This document shows positions 26,027-35,714 of a stretch of DNA of 53,235 bases, one piece after another (position 1 is the stretch's first letter; each line of letters opens with the position of its first letter). The DNA is from JAGOEF01 sp964511665. Its GTDB lineage: Bacteria; Bacteroidota; Bacteroidia; Bacteroidales; ML635J-15. The DNA lies in contig CAZEHA010000019.1 in assembly GCA_964511665.1 (NCBI GenBank), positions 1 to 53,235 on the forward strand. Direction: 5' to 3'. The position numbers and the translations under genes are program-made. The notes beneath the pieces are model-generated. The model was not told the DNA's origin. It was given only the letters and a program-made list of their open reading frames with translations, and searched no databases.

Positions 26027-27067
26027 TTACAATTCCCAGGTGTCGCCCGAATTCAATAAGTCGTCAACACATTTGATACTGCTGTTTTCTTTTGCATATT
26101 CAATTTGCTCAACAACCAAATCGTCATAAGTCGGGAATTTGGCAGCACGAATTACTCCCAATGCCATTGGAAATGTTGGCGGTTTCATTTTAGCAAGCAT
26201 CAGGTGAATTCCCGGGTCTTTTTGATGCATGTCGTGAACCAGCAGGTCTTTTTCGGTTACACCATTTTTTCCGATACTAACTACCTCAAGACCCATGCGT
26301 CCCAGTTTAATTCCTTTATCTCTATCCTTGCCGAAAATCATTGGTTTACCATGTTCCAATAGCAACTGGTTGTCGTCTTTCATGTCGCGAGAAGTAATTT
26401 GATTGTGTGCATCATCGTTAAAGATTATGCAGTTCTGCATAATTTCGATGATGGAAGCACCGTCGTGACGGGCTGCTTCGAACATTACCTCAGTCATGTG
26501 TTTGGGATTGGTGTCGATGGTGCGGGCAAAGAATGTGCCTTGTGCTCCCAGTACCAATTCTCCCGGATTAAAGGGTTGCTCTATGGTGCCTTGCGGCGAT
26601 GTTTTTGTTTTCGACCCCATGGGTGAAGTGGGAGAGTACTGACCTTTGGTGAGTCCATAAATCTGGTTGTTGAACAACATGATGTTCACATCAAGATTGC
26701 GGCGCACCAGATGAATAAAATGATTTCCTCCAATGGCCATAGAGTCTCCGTCTCCGGTAGCAATCCATACACTTAGGTGCGGATTGGTGATTTTTACTCC
26801 ACTGGCAATTACATTGGCACGTCCATGAATGCCATGAAAACCATAGGTGTTCACGTAATATGGAAAACGCGACGAGCAACCAATGCCCGATATAATGCAA
26901 AAATTTTCTTTTTTGTACCCAATAGCTGGAAATACTTTTTCGATAGACGATAGTATGGCATGTGCACCGCATCCGGGGCACCATTTAACCATCTGATCGC
27001 TAACAAAGTCCTCTTTTGTCAAGGGAACTTCTGATCTGTCAACTGTGAAATTATCTTCGAAACTCAT
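26027..27067 (-). CDS. korB: 2-oxoglutarate:ferredoxin oxidoreductase, beta subunit
   Basis: A 346-residue thiamine-diphosphate-binding subunit. The TPP/Mg motif is seen as GDGDSMAIGGNHFIH with the following LFNNQIYGLTKGQYSP. Cys residues for the iron-sulphur cluster lie in WCPGCGAHAIL and ISGIGCSSRFPYY, with a further Cys at MQNCIIF. With the alpha/gamma subunit it converts 2-oxoglutarate and CoA to succinyl-CoA and CO2, reducing ferredoxin, or runs in the carboxylating direction in anaerobes. The gene follows korA with a 10-base gap. Lack of an NAD-linked 2-oxoglutarate dehydrogenase cannot be judged from this window. Confidence 0.95.
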   Translation of the reverse strand: MSFEDNFTVDRSEVPLTKEDFVSDQMVKWCPGCGAHAILSSIEKVFPAIGYKKENFCIISGIGCSSRFPYYVNTYGFHGIHGRANVIASGVKITNPHLSVWIATGDGDSMAIGGNHFIHLVRRNLDVNIMLFNNQIYGLTKGQYSPTSPMGSKTKTSPQGTIEQPFNPGELVLGAQGTFFARTIDTNPKHMTEVMFEAARHDGASIIEIMQNCIIFNDDAHNQITSRDMKDDNQLLLEHGKPMIFGKDRDKGIKLGRMGLEVVSIGKNGVTEKDLLVHDMHQKDPGIHLMLAKMKPPTFPMALGVIRAAKFPTYDDLVVEQIEYAKENSSIKCVDDLLNSGDTWEL

Positions 27068-27077
27068 AATGACCTCC

Positions 27078-28913
27078 TTACATAAGTTTGATAAATTGTT
27101 CTTTTAACTCCTGAATGGTAAATGGTAATCCCTGCATTTTGTTGTATTGCAAGTATGTGTATTTGGGATGTTTCATTCGTAAATAATTGGCGAACTGTCC
27201 TGAGTTCAATTCACAAACAATGATTTTTTTGAATTTTTTGAGAATTTTGTCTGTGTTTTTCGGAAGTGGCGAAATATAACTAAAGTGAGCATGACCGATG
27301 CTTTTTCCTTCGTTGTGCAGCTCTTTAACAGCCGAATACACTTCGCCATATGTGCCACCCCAGCTTACAACCAACAATTCCCCTGTTTGTTCTCCACTGA
27401 GTTCTTGCAATGGTAAACTGTCAGCAATTTTTTCAACTTTTTCGGCACGCAGATTTATCATTAACTCATGATTGAGAGGATCGGTTGACACAAGTCCTTT
27501 GCCATCGGTTTTTTCGAGACCGCCGATGCGGTGACGCAAACCTTCGGTACCCGGAATTGCCCAGCCTCTCACAAGAGTTTCGGGATTTCGGAGATATGGC
27601 ATGAATTTTTCATCGTTGGCTGCTACAATCGGGGGATTAATTTCGGGCATTTCGGCCATGCGGGGTATTTTAAACACTTCCGATCCCTGCCCCATTTGTC
27701 CGTCGGTGAGTAATATTGCCGGCGTCATGTGCTCCAGCGAATACTTCGCTGCTTCATAGGCTTTGTAGAAACAGTCGGCAGGGCTAGAAGCTGCAACTAC
27801 CAACATGGGAGCTTCGCCATTTCTTCCAAATAGAGCCATATATAGGTCCGATTGCTCCGATTTGGTAGGCATACCGGTAGAAGGTCCTGCTCTCTGTACA
27901 TCAACTACTACCAATGGTAGTTCGGTGATAACAGCCAGTCCAAGAGCTTCAGTTTTAAGCGATAAGCCGGGACCAGATGTAGTAGTACAAGCAAGTGCTC
28001 CGGCAAAAGATGCTCCAATGGCCGAGCAAACACCGCCGATTTCGTCCTCAGCTTGAAATACCTTTGCCCCCAGCGATTTATGTTTTGCCAGTTCCATTAA
28101 AATTTCGGTTGCGGGAGTGATGGGATAAGAACCAAGAAACAGTGGCCGGCCCGATTTTTCGGAAGCAGCCAGCAGACCCCATGCAGTTGCCTCGTTACCG
28201 GTTATAGTGCGGTATTTGCCTGAATCGAGCTTGGCTTTTGGTGTGTGAATGCGCGAAAGGTTAAACTCTGAGGTTTCAGCGTAGGTATATCCCGCTTTTA
28301 AAGCCGCTTTGTTGGCAAGAGCAAGGGTTGGTTTTGCTTTAAATTTCTTGTTAATTACGTAGTTCGCCTTCTCGATACTCAGATCGCAAATATACAGCAC
28401 CATACCCAAGGCATACATATTGCGGGTACGTTCAGCCGACTTGTTGTCAATTTCAAGGTGACTGCAAGATTCTCTCGATTGAGAAGTCATGGGTGCTTTA
28501 ATTACCGAATAGGCACTTAAACTTTCATCCTCTAAAGGATCTTGACTATACCCTGCTTTTTCGAGCGATCGGGGATTGATACTGTCGGTGTTGATAATTA
28601 TGGTAGCTCCTTTTTTTGCGAACTTAATGTTTGCGGCCAGTGATGCCGGATTCATACAAACCAAAATATCGCTTAAATCGCCAGAGGTATGAATTTCTTT
28701 GCCGGTGTGAACCTGAAAGCCCGAAACACCTGCTACAGTGTTGTGAGGTGGTCGTATTTCGGCAGGATAGTACGGAAATGTTGCCAGGTCGCTTCCCGAA
28801 AGTGCAGATATCTCTGCAAACATGCTGCCTATTAGCTGCATACCATGTCCCGAGTCTCCGGCAAATTTCACAACCAACGAATCGGTTTCAACAATTTTAT
28901 GCTTGTTTGCCAT
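27078..28913 (-). CDS. korA: 2-oxoglutarate:ferredoxin oxidoreductase, fused gamma-alpha subunit
   Basis: About 611 residues. The N-terminal gamma-type domain (about 1-190) has FAGDSGHGMQLIGSMFAE and AEIRPPHNTVAGVSGFQVH. The alpha domain follows (from about 240), with GSYPITPATEILMELA, FQAEDEIGGVCSAIGASFAG and RAGPSTGMPTKSEQSDL, motifs typical of the KorA/PorA pyrimidine-binding domain. I start it at MANKHK (28913), which is preceded by a perfect -7 box; the longer frame starting at 28943 would overlap that box. It forms an operon with korB and is the committed ferredoxin-linked step of an oxidative or reductive TCA route. Confidence 0.95.
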   Translation of the reverse strand: MANKHKIVETDSLVVKFAGDSGHGMQLIGSMFAEISALSGSDLATFPYYPAEIRPPHNTVAGVSGFQVHTGKEIHTSGDLSDILVCMNPASLAANIKFAKKGATIIINTDSINPRSLEKAGYSQDPLEDESLSAYSVIKAPMTSQSRESCSHLEIDNKSAERTRNMYALGMVLYICDLSIEKANYVINKKFKAKPTLALANKAALKAGYTYAETSEFNLSRIHTPKAKLDSGKYRTITGNEATAWGLLAASEKSGRPLFLGSYPITPATEILMELAKHKSLGAKVFQAEDEIGGVCSAIGASFAGALACTTTSGPGLSLKTEALGLAVITELPLVVVDVQRAGPSTGMPTKSEQSDLYMALFGRNGEAPMLVVAASSPADCFYKAYEAAKYSLEHMTPAILLTDGQMGQGSEVFKIPRMAEMPEINPPIVAANDEKFMPYLRNPETLVRGWAIPGTEGLRHRIGGLEKTDGKGLVSTDPLNHELMINLRAEKVEKIADSLPLQELSGEQTGELLVVSWGGTYGEVYSAVKELHNEGKSIGHAHFSYISPLPKNTDKILKKFKKIIVCELNSGQFANYLRMKHPKYTYLQYNKMQGLPFTIQELKEQFIKLM

Positions 28914-28940
28914 TATTAAAAAATGTTTGGTTAATCGAGG

Positions 28941-28948
28941 CAAAATTA
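28941..28948 (-). promoter_or_regulatory. Bacteroidetes -7 box (TAATTTTG) for korAB
   Basis: A perfect TAnnTTTG match on the minus strand, 27 bases before the ATG at 28913. Confidence 0.55.
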
Positions 28949-29137
28949 ATACTAATAATAACGCGATGCACTGAACAATGGTTTTATTTGTATTTGTGAT
29001 TGATATGTGTAAGTATCAGTAAATCAGCTTAAAAGCTCAAAACTGTTTCTATAACATACTATCATTATTTACGATAAGTGATAAATATCAGGTTTAAAAT
29101 GAATCGAAATGTAGCTGTAAACAATATAGAATAATTC

Positions 29138-29848
29138 TTATTCGCTGTCGCTATAAGTGTCGGGTTCTGTTGCCCTGTCGATATCTACGTTATAAGCAAA
29201 ACCCATTCTTTTAGCGGTACGCACCTTCGATTTGTTAATTTTTTCTTTCATGGTTGCTACCGAAATCACTTTTACATCCTCGTAGGGAGGAACCAACAGA
29301 TCGAATTTGAGCGCATAATGTATGGCCGACTCAACCATTTCGCGCATATTGTCGTAAGTTACCATATGATTACCAAAGGCCGGATAATAGAACCCGAGTT
29401 CTCTACGTCCTTCAACAAAAAAGCTTCCATCCATGTTTATGAAAACACGCCCGATTAAATAACCCATGTCATCAAGTCGCTGATACTTGAATGAATCGGC
29501 CAAAAAGTTGAAAATGCTGATTATTCCCGAATATGTTTTCAGTGGATTATTCTTGGCATCAGGATTCCGCCAAATCGGATGCCCGTAGTCGAATTCAAAA
29601 ATGTTAGAATGCATGTTGAATATAAGCAAATCGCCCGCAGCCTTAATTTCTGCTTCAAAAATACCCCTGTCGCGGTATTCAAACAACACCCTTTCGTCGG
29701 CATCTTTCAAATTCTCGTTATATTCATCAACAATATTCTGAAGAACGGTTTTGAGAATTTTAAAAGTATTTTTGGTTTGGTCGTATACAATCTGCTTTGT
29801 TACCGACTTCTCTTTAAGTAAGTTAATTATTTGATCTTTCATCGACAT
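29138..29848 (-). CDS. Conserved hypothetical protein downstream of proS
   Basis: A 236-residue soluble protein without signal peptide or membrane segments. I recognise it only as a conserved Bacteroidetes type of protein of unknown function. Visible features are an N-terminal helical part, a central mixed region with FEYRDRGIFEAEIKAAGDLL and FEFDYGHPIWRN, and a FINMDGSFFVEGRRELGF segment. The C-terminus is acidic (ATEPDTYSDSE). It starts 24 bases after the stop of proS and is probably co-transcribed with it. No function can be assigned from the sequence. Confidence 0.8.
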   Translation of the reverse strand: MSMKDQIINLLKEKSVTKQIVYDQTKNTFKILKTVLQNIVDEYNENLKDADERVLFEYRDRGIFEAEIKAAGDLLIFNMHSNIFEFDYGHPIWRNPDAKNNPLKTYSGIISIFNFLADSFKYQRLDDMGYLIGRVFINMDGSFFVEGRRELGFYYPAFGNHMVTYDNMREMVESAIHYALKFDLLVPPYEDVKVISVATMKEKINKSKVRTAKRMGFAYNVDIDRATEPDTYSDSE

Positions 29849-29872
29849 TGAATTATACGATTCTCTTAATAC

Positions 29873-31342
29873 TTAGTATGCTTTTGCAAATAAAACTCTT
29901 TTCTTCGATTTTCGTCCGGTAACCATGCAAAATCCTTCTTCACCATCGGCCTGTGGAATACACCTCAATGTAGCTTTGGTTTTTTCCTGAATCAACAATT
30001 CTGTCTCTGTGGTTCCGTCCCAATGAGCCCATACAAATCCGGGTTTGTTTTCAACAATATCTTTAAATTCATCGAAACTGTCGGCATAATAGGTGTTGGC
30101 TTCTCTGAACGCAAGAGCCTTATTGTAAATGCTTTGTTGTATCTCGTTGAGAAGTTTGCTTATGTGTTCTACAACACCTTGCTGCGAAATTATATATTTT
30201 TCGAGAGTATCGCGGCGTGCAATTTCGCAATTACCGGCTTCCATATCTTTAGGCCCAATAACAATTCGTACAGGAATGCCTTTCATTTCGTATTCAGCAA
30301 ATTTATATCCCGGTCGTTGGTTGTCGCGTCCATCATACTTCACCGTGATGCCTACTTTTCGCAGTGAGTCTGCAATTTCGTTGGCACGTATGCTAATTTC
30401 AACAAGTTGTTCATCGGTTTTGTAAATAGGAACAATTACTACTTGTATGGGGGCCAGTTTTGGAGGTAGTACCAGACCGTTGTCGTCGGAGTGGGCCATT
30501 ATAAGTGCCCCCATTAAACGTGTTGAAACTCCCCAAGATGTTGCCCAAACATAATCTTCGGTGTTCTGTTTACTCAAGAATTTAACATCAAATGCTTTTG
30601 CGAAATTCTGCCCTAAAAAATGCGACGTGCCGGCTTGTAAGGCCTTGCCGTCTTGCATTAAAGCTTCTATTGCATAGGTTTCTATTGCACCGGCAAACCT
30701 TTCGTTATCCGATTTTGTGCCTATATGTACCGGAAGGGCAAGCCAGTCTTTTGCAAAATCAGCATACACATTTATCATTTTTTGTGTTTCTTCAATGGCT
30801 TCTTCTTCGGTAGCGTGTGCGGTATGACCTTCTTGCCACAAGAATTCGGCGGTACGTAAAAACAGACGGGTGCGCATTTCCCAACGCACAACATTTGCCC
30901 ACTGGTTTACCAATATCGGCAGGTCGCGATACGATTGTATCCAATTTCGATAGGTGTTCCAAATGATGGTTTCGGAAGTCGGTCTTACAATAAGTTCTTC
31001 TTCCAGCTTTGCTTCAGGGTCTACTTCAATGTTCCCGTCACTTGTTGTTTTTAAACGATAATGAGTAACAATAGCGCACTCTTTGGCAAATCCTTCAACA
31101 TGTTTTGCTTCTTTCGCAAAAAACGATTTAGGTATAAACAACGGAAAATATGCGTTTTGATGCCCTGTTTCTTTAAATCGGGTATCGAGTACCGACTGCA
31201 TTTTTTCCCAGATAGAATATCCATAAGGTTTAATTACCATACAGCCCCGCACTGCAGAATTTTCAGCCAGATCGGCCTTTAATACGAGGTCATTATACCA
31301 CTGCGCGTAGTTTTCTGCTCTTGAAGTTAATTCCTTGGCCAT
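29873..31342 (-). CDS. proS: Prolyl-tRNA synthetase, archaeal/eukaryote-type
   Basis: A 489-residue class II aminoacyl-tRNA synthetase of the shorter type that lacks the ~180-residue bacterial editing insertion and carries a C-terminal zinc-binding-like extension. Motif 2 is seen at NQWANVVRWEMRTRLFLRTAEF with TAHATEEEA; motif 3 at GTSTRLMGALIMAHSDDNGL (here TRLMGALIMAHSDD). An anticodon-binding domain follows (KVGITVKYDGRDNQRPGYKF). The start at 31342 (MAKELTSRAENYAQWYND) matches the family N-terminus; the longer frame to 31489 only adds hydrophobic sequence overlapping the divergent lipoprotein gene. It loads tRNA-Pro with proline and is co-transcribed with the hypothetical gene that follows. 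Confidence 0.95.
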   Translation of the reverse strand: MAKELTSRAENYAQWYNDLVLKADLAENSAVRGCMVIKPYGYSIWEKMQSVLDTRFKETGHQNAYFPLFIPKSFFAKEAKHVEGFAKECAIVTHYRLKTTSDGNIEVDPEAKLEEELIVRPTSETIIWNTYRNWIQSYRDLPILVNQWANVVRWEMRTRLFLRTAEFLWQEGHTAHATEEEAIEETQKMINVYADFAKDWLALPVHIGTKSDNERFAGAIETYAIEALMQDGKALQAGTSHFLGQNFAKAFDVKFLSKQNTEDYVWATSWGVSTRLMGALIMAHSDDNGLVLPPKLAPIQVVIVPIYKTDEQLVEISIRANEIADSLRKVGITVKYDGRDNQRPGYKFAEYEMKGIPVRIVIGPKDMEAGNCEIARRDTLEKYIISQQGVVEHISKLLNEIQQSIYNKALAFREANTYYADSFDEFKDIVENKPGFVWAHWDGTTETELLIQEKTKATLRCIPQADGEEGFCMVTGRKSKKRVLFAKAY

Positions 31343-31424
31343 GTTTGGTACAAATTTTGATGCAAAATAATAAAAATTATACACGATGAAAACAAGTGCC
31401 AAAACTATAAAAAATAAATGTATC

Positions 31425-33101
31425 ATGAAAACACATCTGCTCACACCGGCAATTGTGCTATTGTTCTTCGCTACATCATGCACAACCACCTTCTATACCT
31501 CGGTAGGTGGTGAATTCGACGATGTTTACATGTCGAAAAGCGAAAGTGTAAAACCAGTTGATACTGATAAGGTTAATGCCGACAAAGCAGTGTATGAAAC
31601 CGTATATCAGGAAGAATTCAACAATACCCAGACTAATTCGGGAAACGAAGAACAAGTGTATTATTCTTCTGATGACTACTCTAACAATTATTCCGACGAA
31701 TACAACGGCTACAATTACGATGAGTACAGTTACAGCGATGATGGCTCCACTATTATTAACAATTACTATTATTACGAAGACTACTACGACAGTTACTATT
31801 ACAGACTAAGACCCTACTATACCTATTATTACGATCCGTTTTACTACGACTGGTACTGGGGTGTGTCGTGGGGTTGGAATTGGGGCTGGGGTTATGGCTA
31901 CCCATATTACTCGTATTACTATCCGTATAGCTACTGGGGTGGATATTATGGCTGGTACAGCCCATATTGGTCGGGTTATAATCATGGATACTGGAATGGG
32001 TACTGGAACGGTTACAACGATGGAAATAACGATGGATATGCCTACAACGACTGGAGCAACTACGGATCGAATAGCTATTACGGACACAGGGGGTCATCGG
32101 GAGGCAACGGGTCTTCAACTACACCCAGAGTTCCCGATAATGAGATAAATAGCGGTTCTACACCAACAAGAATCGATAATCAGAATAATGTTTCGAATAT
32201 GGGTAGAGAAGTTTCCGGAAATCAAACTCCCGATCCTACTCCAAATACAAAACCGGCTATTGTTACCGATAATTCCTCTAAACTCCCCGAAGTTGACGGA
32301 CAAACCAGCAAAGAACAGGGAAGAGACAATGGTGTAAAGCCTGCTGAAAAGGCTCCATATAATCCATCTGCTGCCGCACGTGGCGACGAAAAACCTGTAA
32401 ATAATAATAAACCCGAAAATGAGTTGCGACCCGATAACAATCGCGTCAATAATAATCAGACTAAGCCTGCCGAAAACAACAATACCAATATTTCGCGGCC
32501 CGACCCAAATACCAAACCACCGTCAAATGCCGGTACAGGCGTTAATCGTGGCGACAACAAGCCTGCCGAAAATAACAATACAAATATTTCGCGGCCAGAG
32601 CCAAATACCAAACCGCCCTCAAATACCAATACCGGTGTAAACCGTGGCGACAACAAGCCAGCTACTAACAATCCGCCCCAGGCTCGTCCTGACAATTCGA
32701 GCCCTTCGCGAAACAACAGCTACAATACACCTACCAAACCATCGAACAGCGGAAATGTGGGAACACCGTCATCAGGATCGAGGGAGACACCTAGAACAAA
32801 TAATTCGGGTACTTACAACCGGACCCCGTCTTCGGGCAACAATTCAGGAAGCTATAACCGCACTCCCTCAAATAATTCAGGTAACAACAATTATAACCGC
32901 ACTCCTTCATCATCCGGAAATAGTAACTCGGGTAGTTACAATAGAGCCCCCTCATCATCCGGAAGCTCAGGTTCTTACAATAGCTCTTCGGGAAGTTCAT
33001 CCCGTTCGTCGGGCAGTAGTTCATCAGGCAGCAGTTCCTCGGGGCGTTCAGGAGGAAGCAGCGGAAGTAGTAGTGGTAGTTCATCGGGTGGTCGCAGATA
33101 A
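31425..33101 (+). CDS. Tyr/Trp/Asn-rich low-complexity lipoprotein
   Basis: A predicted lipoprotein of about 558 residues: the signal peptide ends in the lipobox FATSC (Cys19). The start at 31425 (MKTHLL) is preferred over 31386 because the signal peptide begins there. Three compositional zones follow: an acidic, Tyr-rich part (about 30-110); an extremely Tyr/Trp/Gly-rich part (about 110-220, for example YYYDPFYYDWYWG and WGWNWGWGYGYPYY); and an Asn/Pro/Ser-rich disordered tail. The tail contains a near-identical duplicated block (NNNTNISRP.PNTKPPSN...VNRGDNKPA) and ends in Ser/Gly repeats. The function is unknown. A FadL-like barrel gene follows after 22 bases, so the two may work together at the outer membrane. 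Confidence 0.8.
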   Translation: MKTHLLTPAIVLLFFATSCTTTFYTSVGGEFDDVYMSKSESVKPVDTDKVNADKAVYETVYQEEFNNTQTNSGNEEQVYYSSDDYSNNYSDEYNGYNYDEYSYSDDGSTIINNYYYYEDYYDSYYYRLRPYYTYYYDPFYYDWYWGVSWGWNWGWGYGYPYYSYYYPYSYWGGYYGWYSPYWSGYNHGYWNGYWNGYNDGNNDGYAYNDWSNYGSNSYYGHRGSSGGNGSSTTPRVPDNEINSGSTPTRIDNQNNVSNMGREVSGNQTPDPTPNTKPAIVTDNSSKLPEVDGQTSKEQGRDNGVKPAEKAPYNPSAAARGDEKPVNNNKPENELRPDNNRVNNNQTKPAENNNTNISRPDPNTKPPSNAGTGVNRGDNKPAENNNTNISRPEPNTKPPSNTNTGVNRGDNKPATNNPPQARPDNSSPSRNNSYNTPTKPSNSGNVGTPSSGSRETPRTNNSGTYNRTPSSGNNSGSYNRTPSNNSGNNNYNRTPSSSGNSNSGSYNRAPSSSGSSGSYNSSSGSSSRSSGSSSSGSSSSGRSGGSSGSSSGSSSGGRR

Positions 33102-33123
33102 TAATTATTAATACTTAAGAATC

Positions 33124-34590
33124 ATGAAACGAATATTGATACCGGCAGTTTTGATTGTACTGTCGATGCAAATGATGGCACAAAACGAGGTTGATGCACT
33201 TCGATACTCATATCTTATACCCGGAGGCACAGCTCGTACCACTGCTATGGGTGGCGCTTTTGGTGCTCTGGGTGGAGACATAACAAGTCTGTCGACTAAT
33301 CCGGCCGGTATGGCCGTGTATCAACAGTCGGAATTTACCTTTACTCCGGCATTCGAATTTATTAATAGTAATTCGGTATTTCTTGACAATAGAACCGGCG
33401 ATTTCGACTATAATTTTAATGTGAATAGCTTCGGTTACGTTGCAACATCCAGATTCAATAAAGAAGATGCAGGCTTAAAAAACATTAACTTCGGAATAGG
33501 CTACACCCGGCTGAACAATTTTCACCAGAATATTCTCATAAGTGGCGATAATCCATACAATAGTATGACTGACTGGTTTGCCGCACGTGCCAATGGAATT
33601 CACTATTCACAGCTTCAAAACGACGATAATTTTTATTCCTCGCTGGCTTGGGAAACTTATCTCATTAATCAGGTTTCGCTACTCGACACATTGAATTATG
33701 TGAGTGTGAATAACGGAGTCTACGGACAGAATACCAGGCATTCGATATCGCGCGACGGATATAGGGGAGAATGGGATATTTCGTTGTCGGCCAACTACAA
33801 CCATACTCTTTATTTTGGTGCTACTTTTGGTATTCAACCGGTTCGATTCGAGCAAACCGTTTTCCATCGCGAAACCGATGCTGATGATGCTATTGCCGAT
33901 TTCAATTCGTTTAGTTTTAAAGAAAGCCTTTATACCAAGGGAACAGGCCTTAACTTTAAGTTTGGATTTCTGGTGAGACCAGTGGAATGGGTTCGATTCG
34001 GAGCTGCTATACATTCACCAACTTTTTATAATCTAAGCGATGAATACTCCACCGATTTAACGTCAAACTTTGTAAGCCCGCAAATGAGCCAAACATGGTA
34101 TTCCAAATACGGATATTACAATTATCAATTAACCACGCCATTTAAGGCTATCGCAAATCTTGCTTTTATTATCAATAAATTTGCCTTAATAAGTTTCGAT
34201 TACGAATATATCGATTACTCGTTGTCGCGACTCAGGGCTTACGACTACACATTTATCGACGAGAACATGGCTGTTCAAGACGAATATACCGGTGCCCACA
34301 ATATTAAGGGAGGAATTGAATATCGGCTGGGTTTTTTGAGTTTGAGAGCCGGAGCTGCTTATTTCGGAAATCCATACAGTTCTTCCGGAGAAATTAATAA
34401 TAGCGCACACACTATGATGTACACAGGTGGCATTGGGTTCAGAACCAAATCGTTTTATCTCGATTTTGCTTATGCAAACCTGAGTAATTCTGAACAATAC
34501 TTCATGTACGAAGGATTGATGAATAGCCCTGTTTCAGATATTACAAAAAACACCAGCAGATTTCTGACAACTATAGGATTTAAATTTTAG
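33124..34590 (+). CDS. OmpP1/FadL/TodX-family outer membrane transport protein
   Basis: A 488-residue outer-membrane beta-barrel. After the signal peptide (ending MMAQ) it has the family N-terminus, YLIPGGTARTTAMGGAFGALGGDITSLSTNPAGMAVYQQSEF, seen here as GGTARTTAMGGAFGALGG and TNPAGMAVY, followed by many amphipathic strands and a terminal Phe (TIGFKF). FadL-type proteins let hydrophobic molecules diffuse across the outer membrane; the substrate here is not apparent. It lies 22 bases after the Tyr-rich lipoprotein gene and is followed by a terminator, so it ends a two-gene operon. Confidence 0.9.
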   Translation: MKRILIPAVLIVLSMQMMAQNEVDALRYSYLIPGGTARTTAMGGAFGALGGDITSLSTNPAGMAVYQQSEFTFTPAFEFINSNSVFLDNRTGDFDYNFNVNSFGYVATSRFNKEDAGLKNINFGIGYTRLNNFHQNILISGDNPYNSMTDWFAARANGIHYSQLQNDDNFYSSLAWETYLINQVSLLDTLNYVSVNNGVYGQNTRHSISRDGYRGEWDISLSANYNHTLYFGATFGIQPVRFEQTVFHRETDADDAIADFNSFSFKESLYTKGTGLNFKFGFLVRPVEWVRFGAAIHSPTFYNLSDEYSTDLTSNFVSPQMSQTWYSKYGYYNYQLTTPFKAIANLAFIINKFALISFDYEYIDYSLSRLRAYDYTFIDENMAVQDEYTGAHNIKGGIEYRLGFLSLRAGAAYFGNPYSSSGEINNSAHTMMYTGGIGFRTKSFYLDFAYANLSNSEQYFMYEGLMNSPVSDITKNTSRFLTTIGFKF

Positions 34591-34615
34591 AATTTATTCT
34601 ACTACCACTTGGTTG

Positions 34616-34643
34616 ATAGGTCGCTTGATGCGGCCTATTTTTT
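34616..34643 (+). terminator. Terminator of the lipoprotein/FadL-like operon
   Basis: A 9-bp stem, ATAGGTCGC / GCGGCCTAT with one G-T pair and a 5-base loop, followed by a T-run. It overlaps the 3' end of the convergent EEP gene. Confidence 0.8.
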
Positions 34644-35714
34644 TAAGTCGATATAGGTGGGTAAATGATCAGAAAACCCCCCAATATATTTGTAGCCGCT
34701 ATAGGTTCGATATGGTTTTGTTCCGGTGTTTTTGATATCGTCTTCTACTAAAAAATCAGGTTTAAAAATATGAATATCATCAACCGAGGTATATAAGCCT
34801 TGCGACTTGTCGAGCAAACTCCCCGAAACAATTATCTGGTCGAGCACACCCCAATGACCGTCGTATTTGTGAGTTCCCAGTTTCTTTATCTCTTGCAAAT
34901 AGTACGATAGATTATACAACTCTTTATGAGTAATATTGTCGAATTGGGTTTTGGTTTTTAATGCATCAAGTAAACTCTTATCGGTAGGGTGGTCGTTTAA
35001 ATCACCGGCTATAATTATATGCGAAAGTGGATTGCTTTTCATAATTGAATCAGATTTTTGACGAATTATTCTTGCGCAATACATTCTTTTCTCTTCCGTT
35101 TCCATCTGGCCACCCCATCGCGATGGCCAGTGATTGATGAAGAAATGCAAGGTGTCGGCCGATTGTGTTAATCCCTTAACATATAAAATATCGCGAGTAC
35201 TACCCTGTTGCGACCCGGGAAAAACAATTTTAATGGGATAATTAATTATAGGTGTAAATCGGCTTTCGCGATATAAAAATGCTACATCTATGCCCCTGGG
35301 GTCGGGCGATTCATAGTGTATGATTTTGTAGTCAGTCTTCGATAATGGGGTTTTTTCGAGGAGTTGCTTAAGTACAAATCGGTTTTCGATTTCGCAAAAT
35401 CCAACAGCATCGGGTAGTTCCCAACCACCCAGTGCTACCATTACCTGATATATTTGGTTCAGCTTTGTTTGATATTTTTTATAAGTCCAATATTTAGCCC
35501 TGTCAGGCAAAAATTCATCGTCGTTTTTAAGCGTGTCGTCGTAGATGTCGAAAAGATTTTCGACATTATAAAACATAAACCGGAACTTAAAACTTTCGCT
35601 TTTCTCAAATTCGTCGGAAATAATGTTCGAGTTGGTTTTACTTACCGACAAGCATGAAGCCAGCAGAACGACCCCAAGCACAATAGCAGAAATATGTATT
35701 ATACTTATCTTCAT
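34635..35714 (-). CDS. Exported endonuclease/exonuclease/phosphatase family protein
   Basis: A 359-residue protein with an N-terminal lipoprotein-like signal (VVLLASC, Cys21) and an EEP fold. The evidence is MFYNVENLFDIYDD near the N-terminus, VGFCEIENRFVLKQLL (metal-binding Glu), INHWPSRWGG, IIAGDLNDHPTD and the C-terminal GGFSDHLPTYIDL, which together give the Asn/Glu/Asp/His catalytic set. The family includes DNases and phosphoesterases; the substrate here is not known, but lipid anchoring places it outside the cytoplasm. Its ATG overlaps the stop of the upstream beta-helix lipoprotein gene by four bases (ATGA), which implies translational coupling. Confidence 0.9.
   Translation of the reverse strand: MKISIIHISAIVLGVVLLASCLSVSKTNSNIISDEFEKSESFKFRFMFYNVENLFDIYDDTLKNDDEFLPDRAKYWTYKKYQTKLNQIYQVMVALGGWELPDAVGFCEIENRFVLKQLLEKTPLSKTDYKIIHYESPDPRGIDVAFLYRESRFTPIINYPIKIVFPGSQQGSTRDILYVKGLTQSADTLHFFINHWPSRWGGQMETEEKRMYCARIIRQKSDSIMKSNPLSHIIIAGDLNDHPTDKSLLDALKTKTQFDNITHKELYNLSYYLQEIKKLGTHKYDGHWGVLDQIIVSGSLLDKSQGLYTSVDDIHIFKPDFLVEDDIKNTGTKPYRTYSGYKYIGGFSDHLPTYIDLKK

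Noticed and set aside
31386..31425. Upstream start for the Tyr-rich lipoprotein
   Set aside because: It would bury the lipoprotein signal peptide behind 13 extra residues; the ATG at 31425 begins the signal directly.
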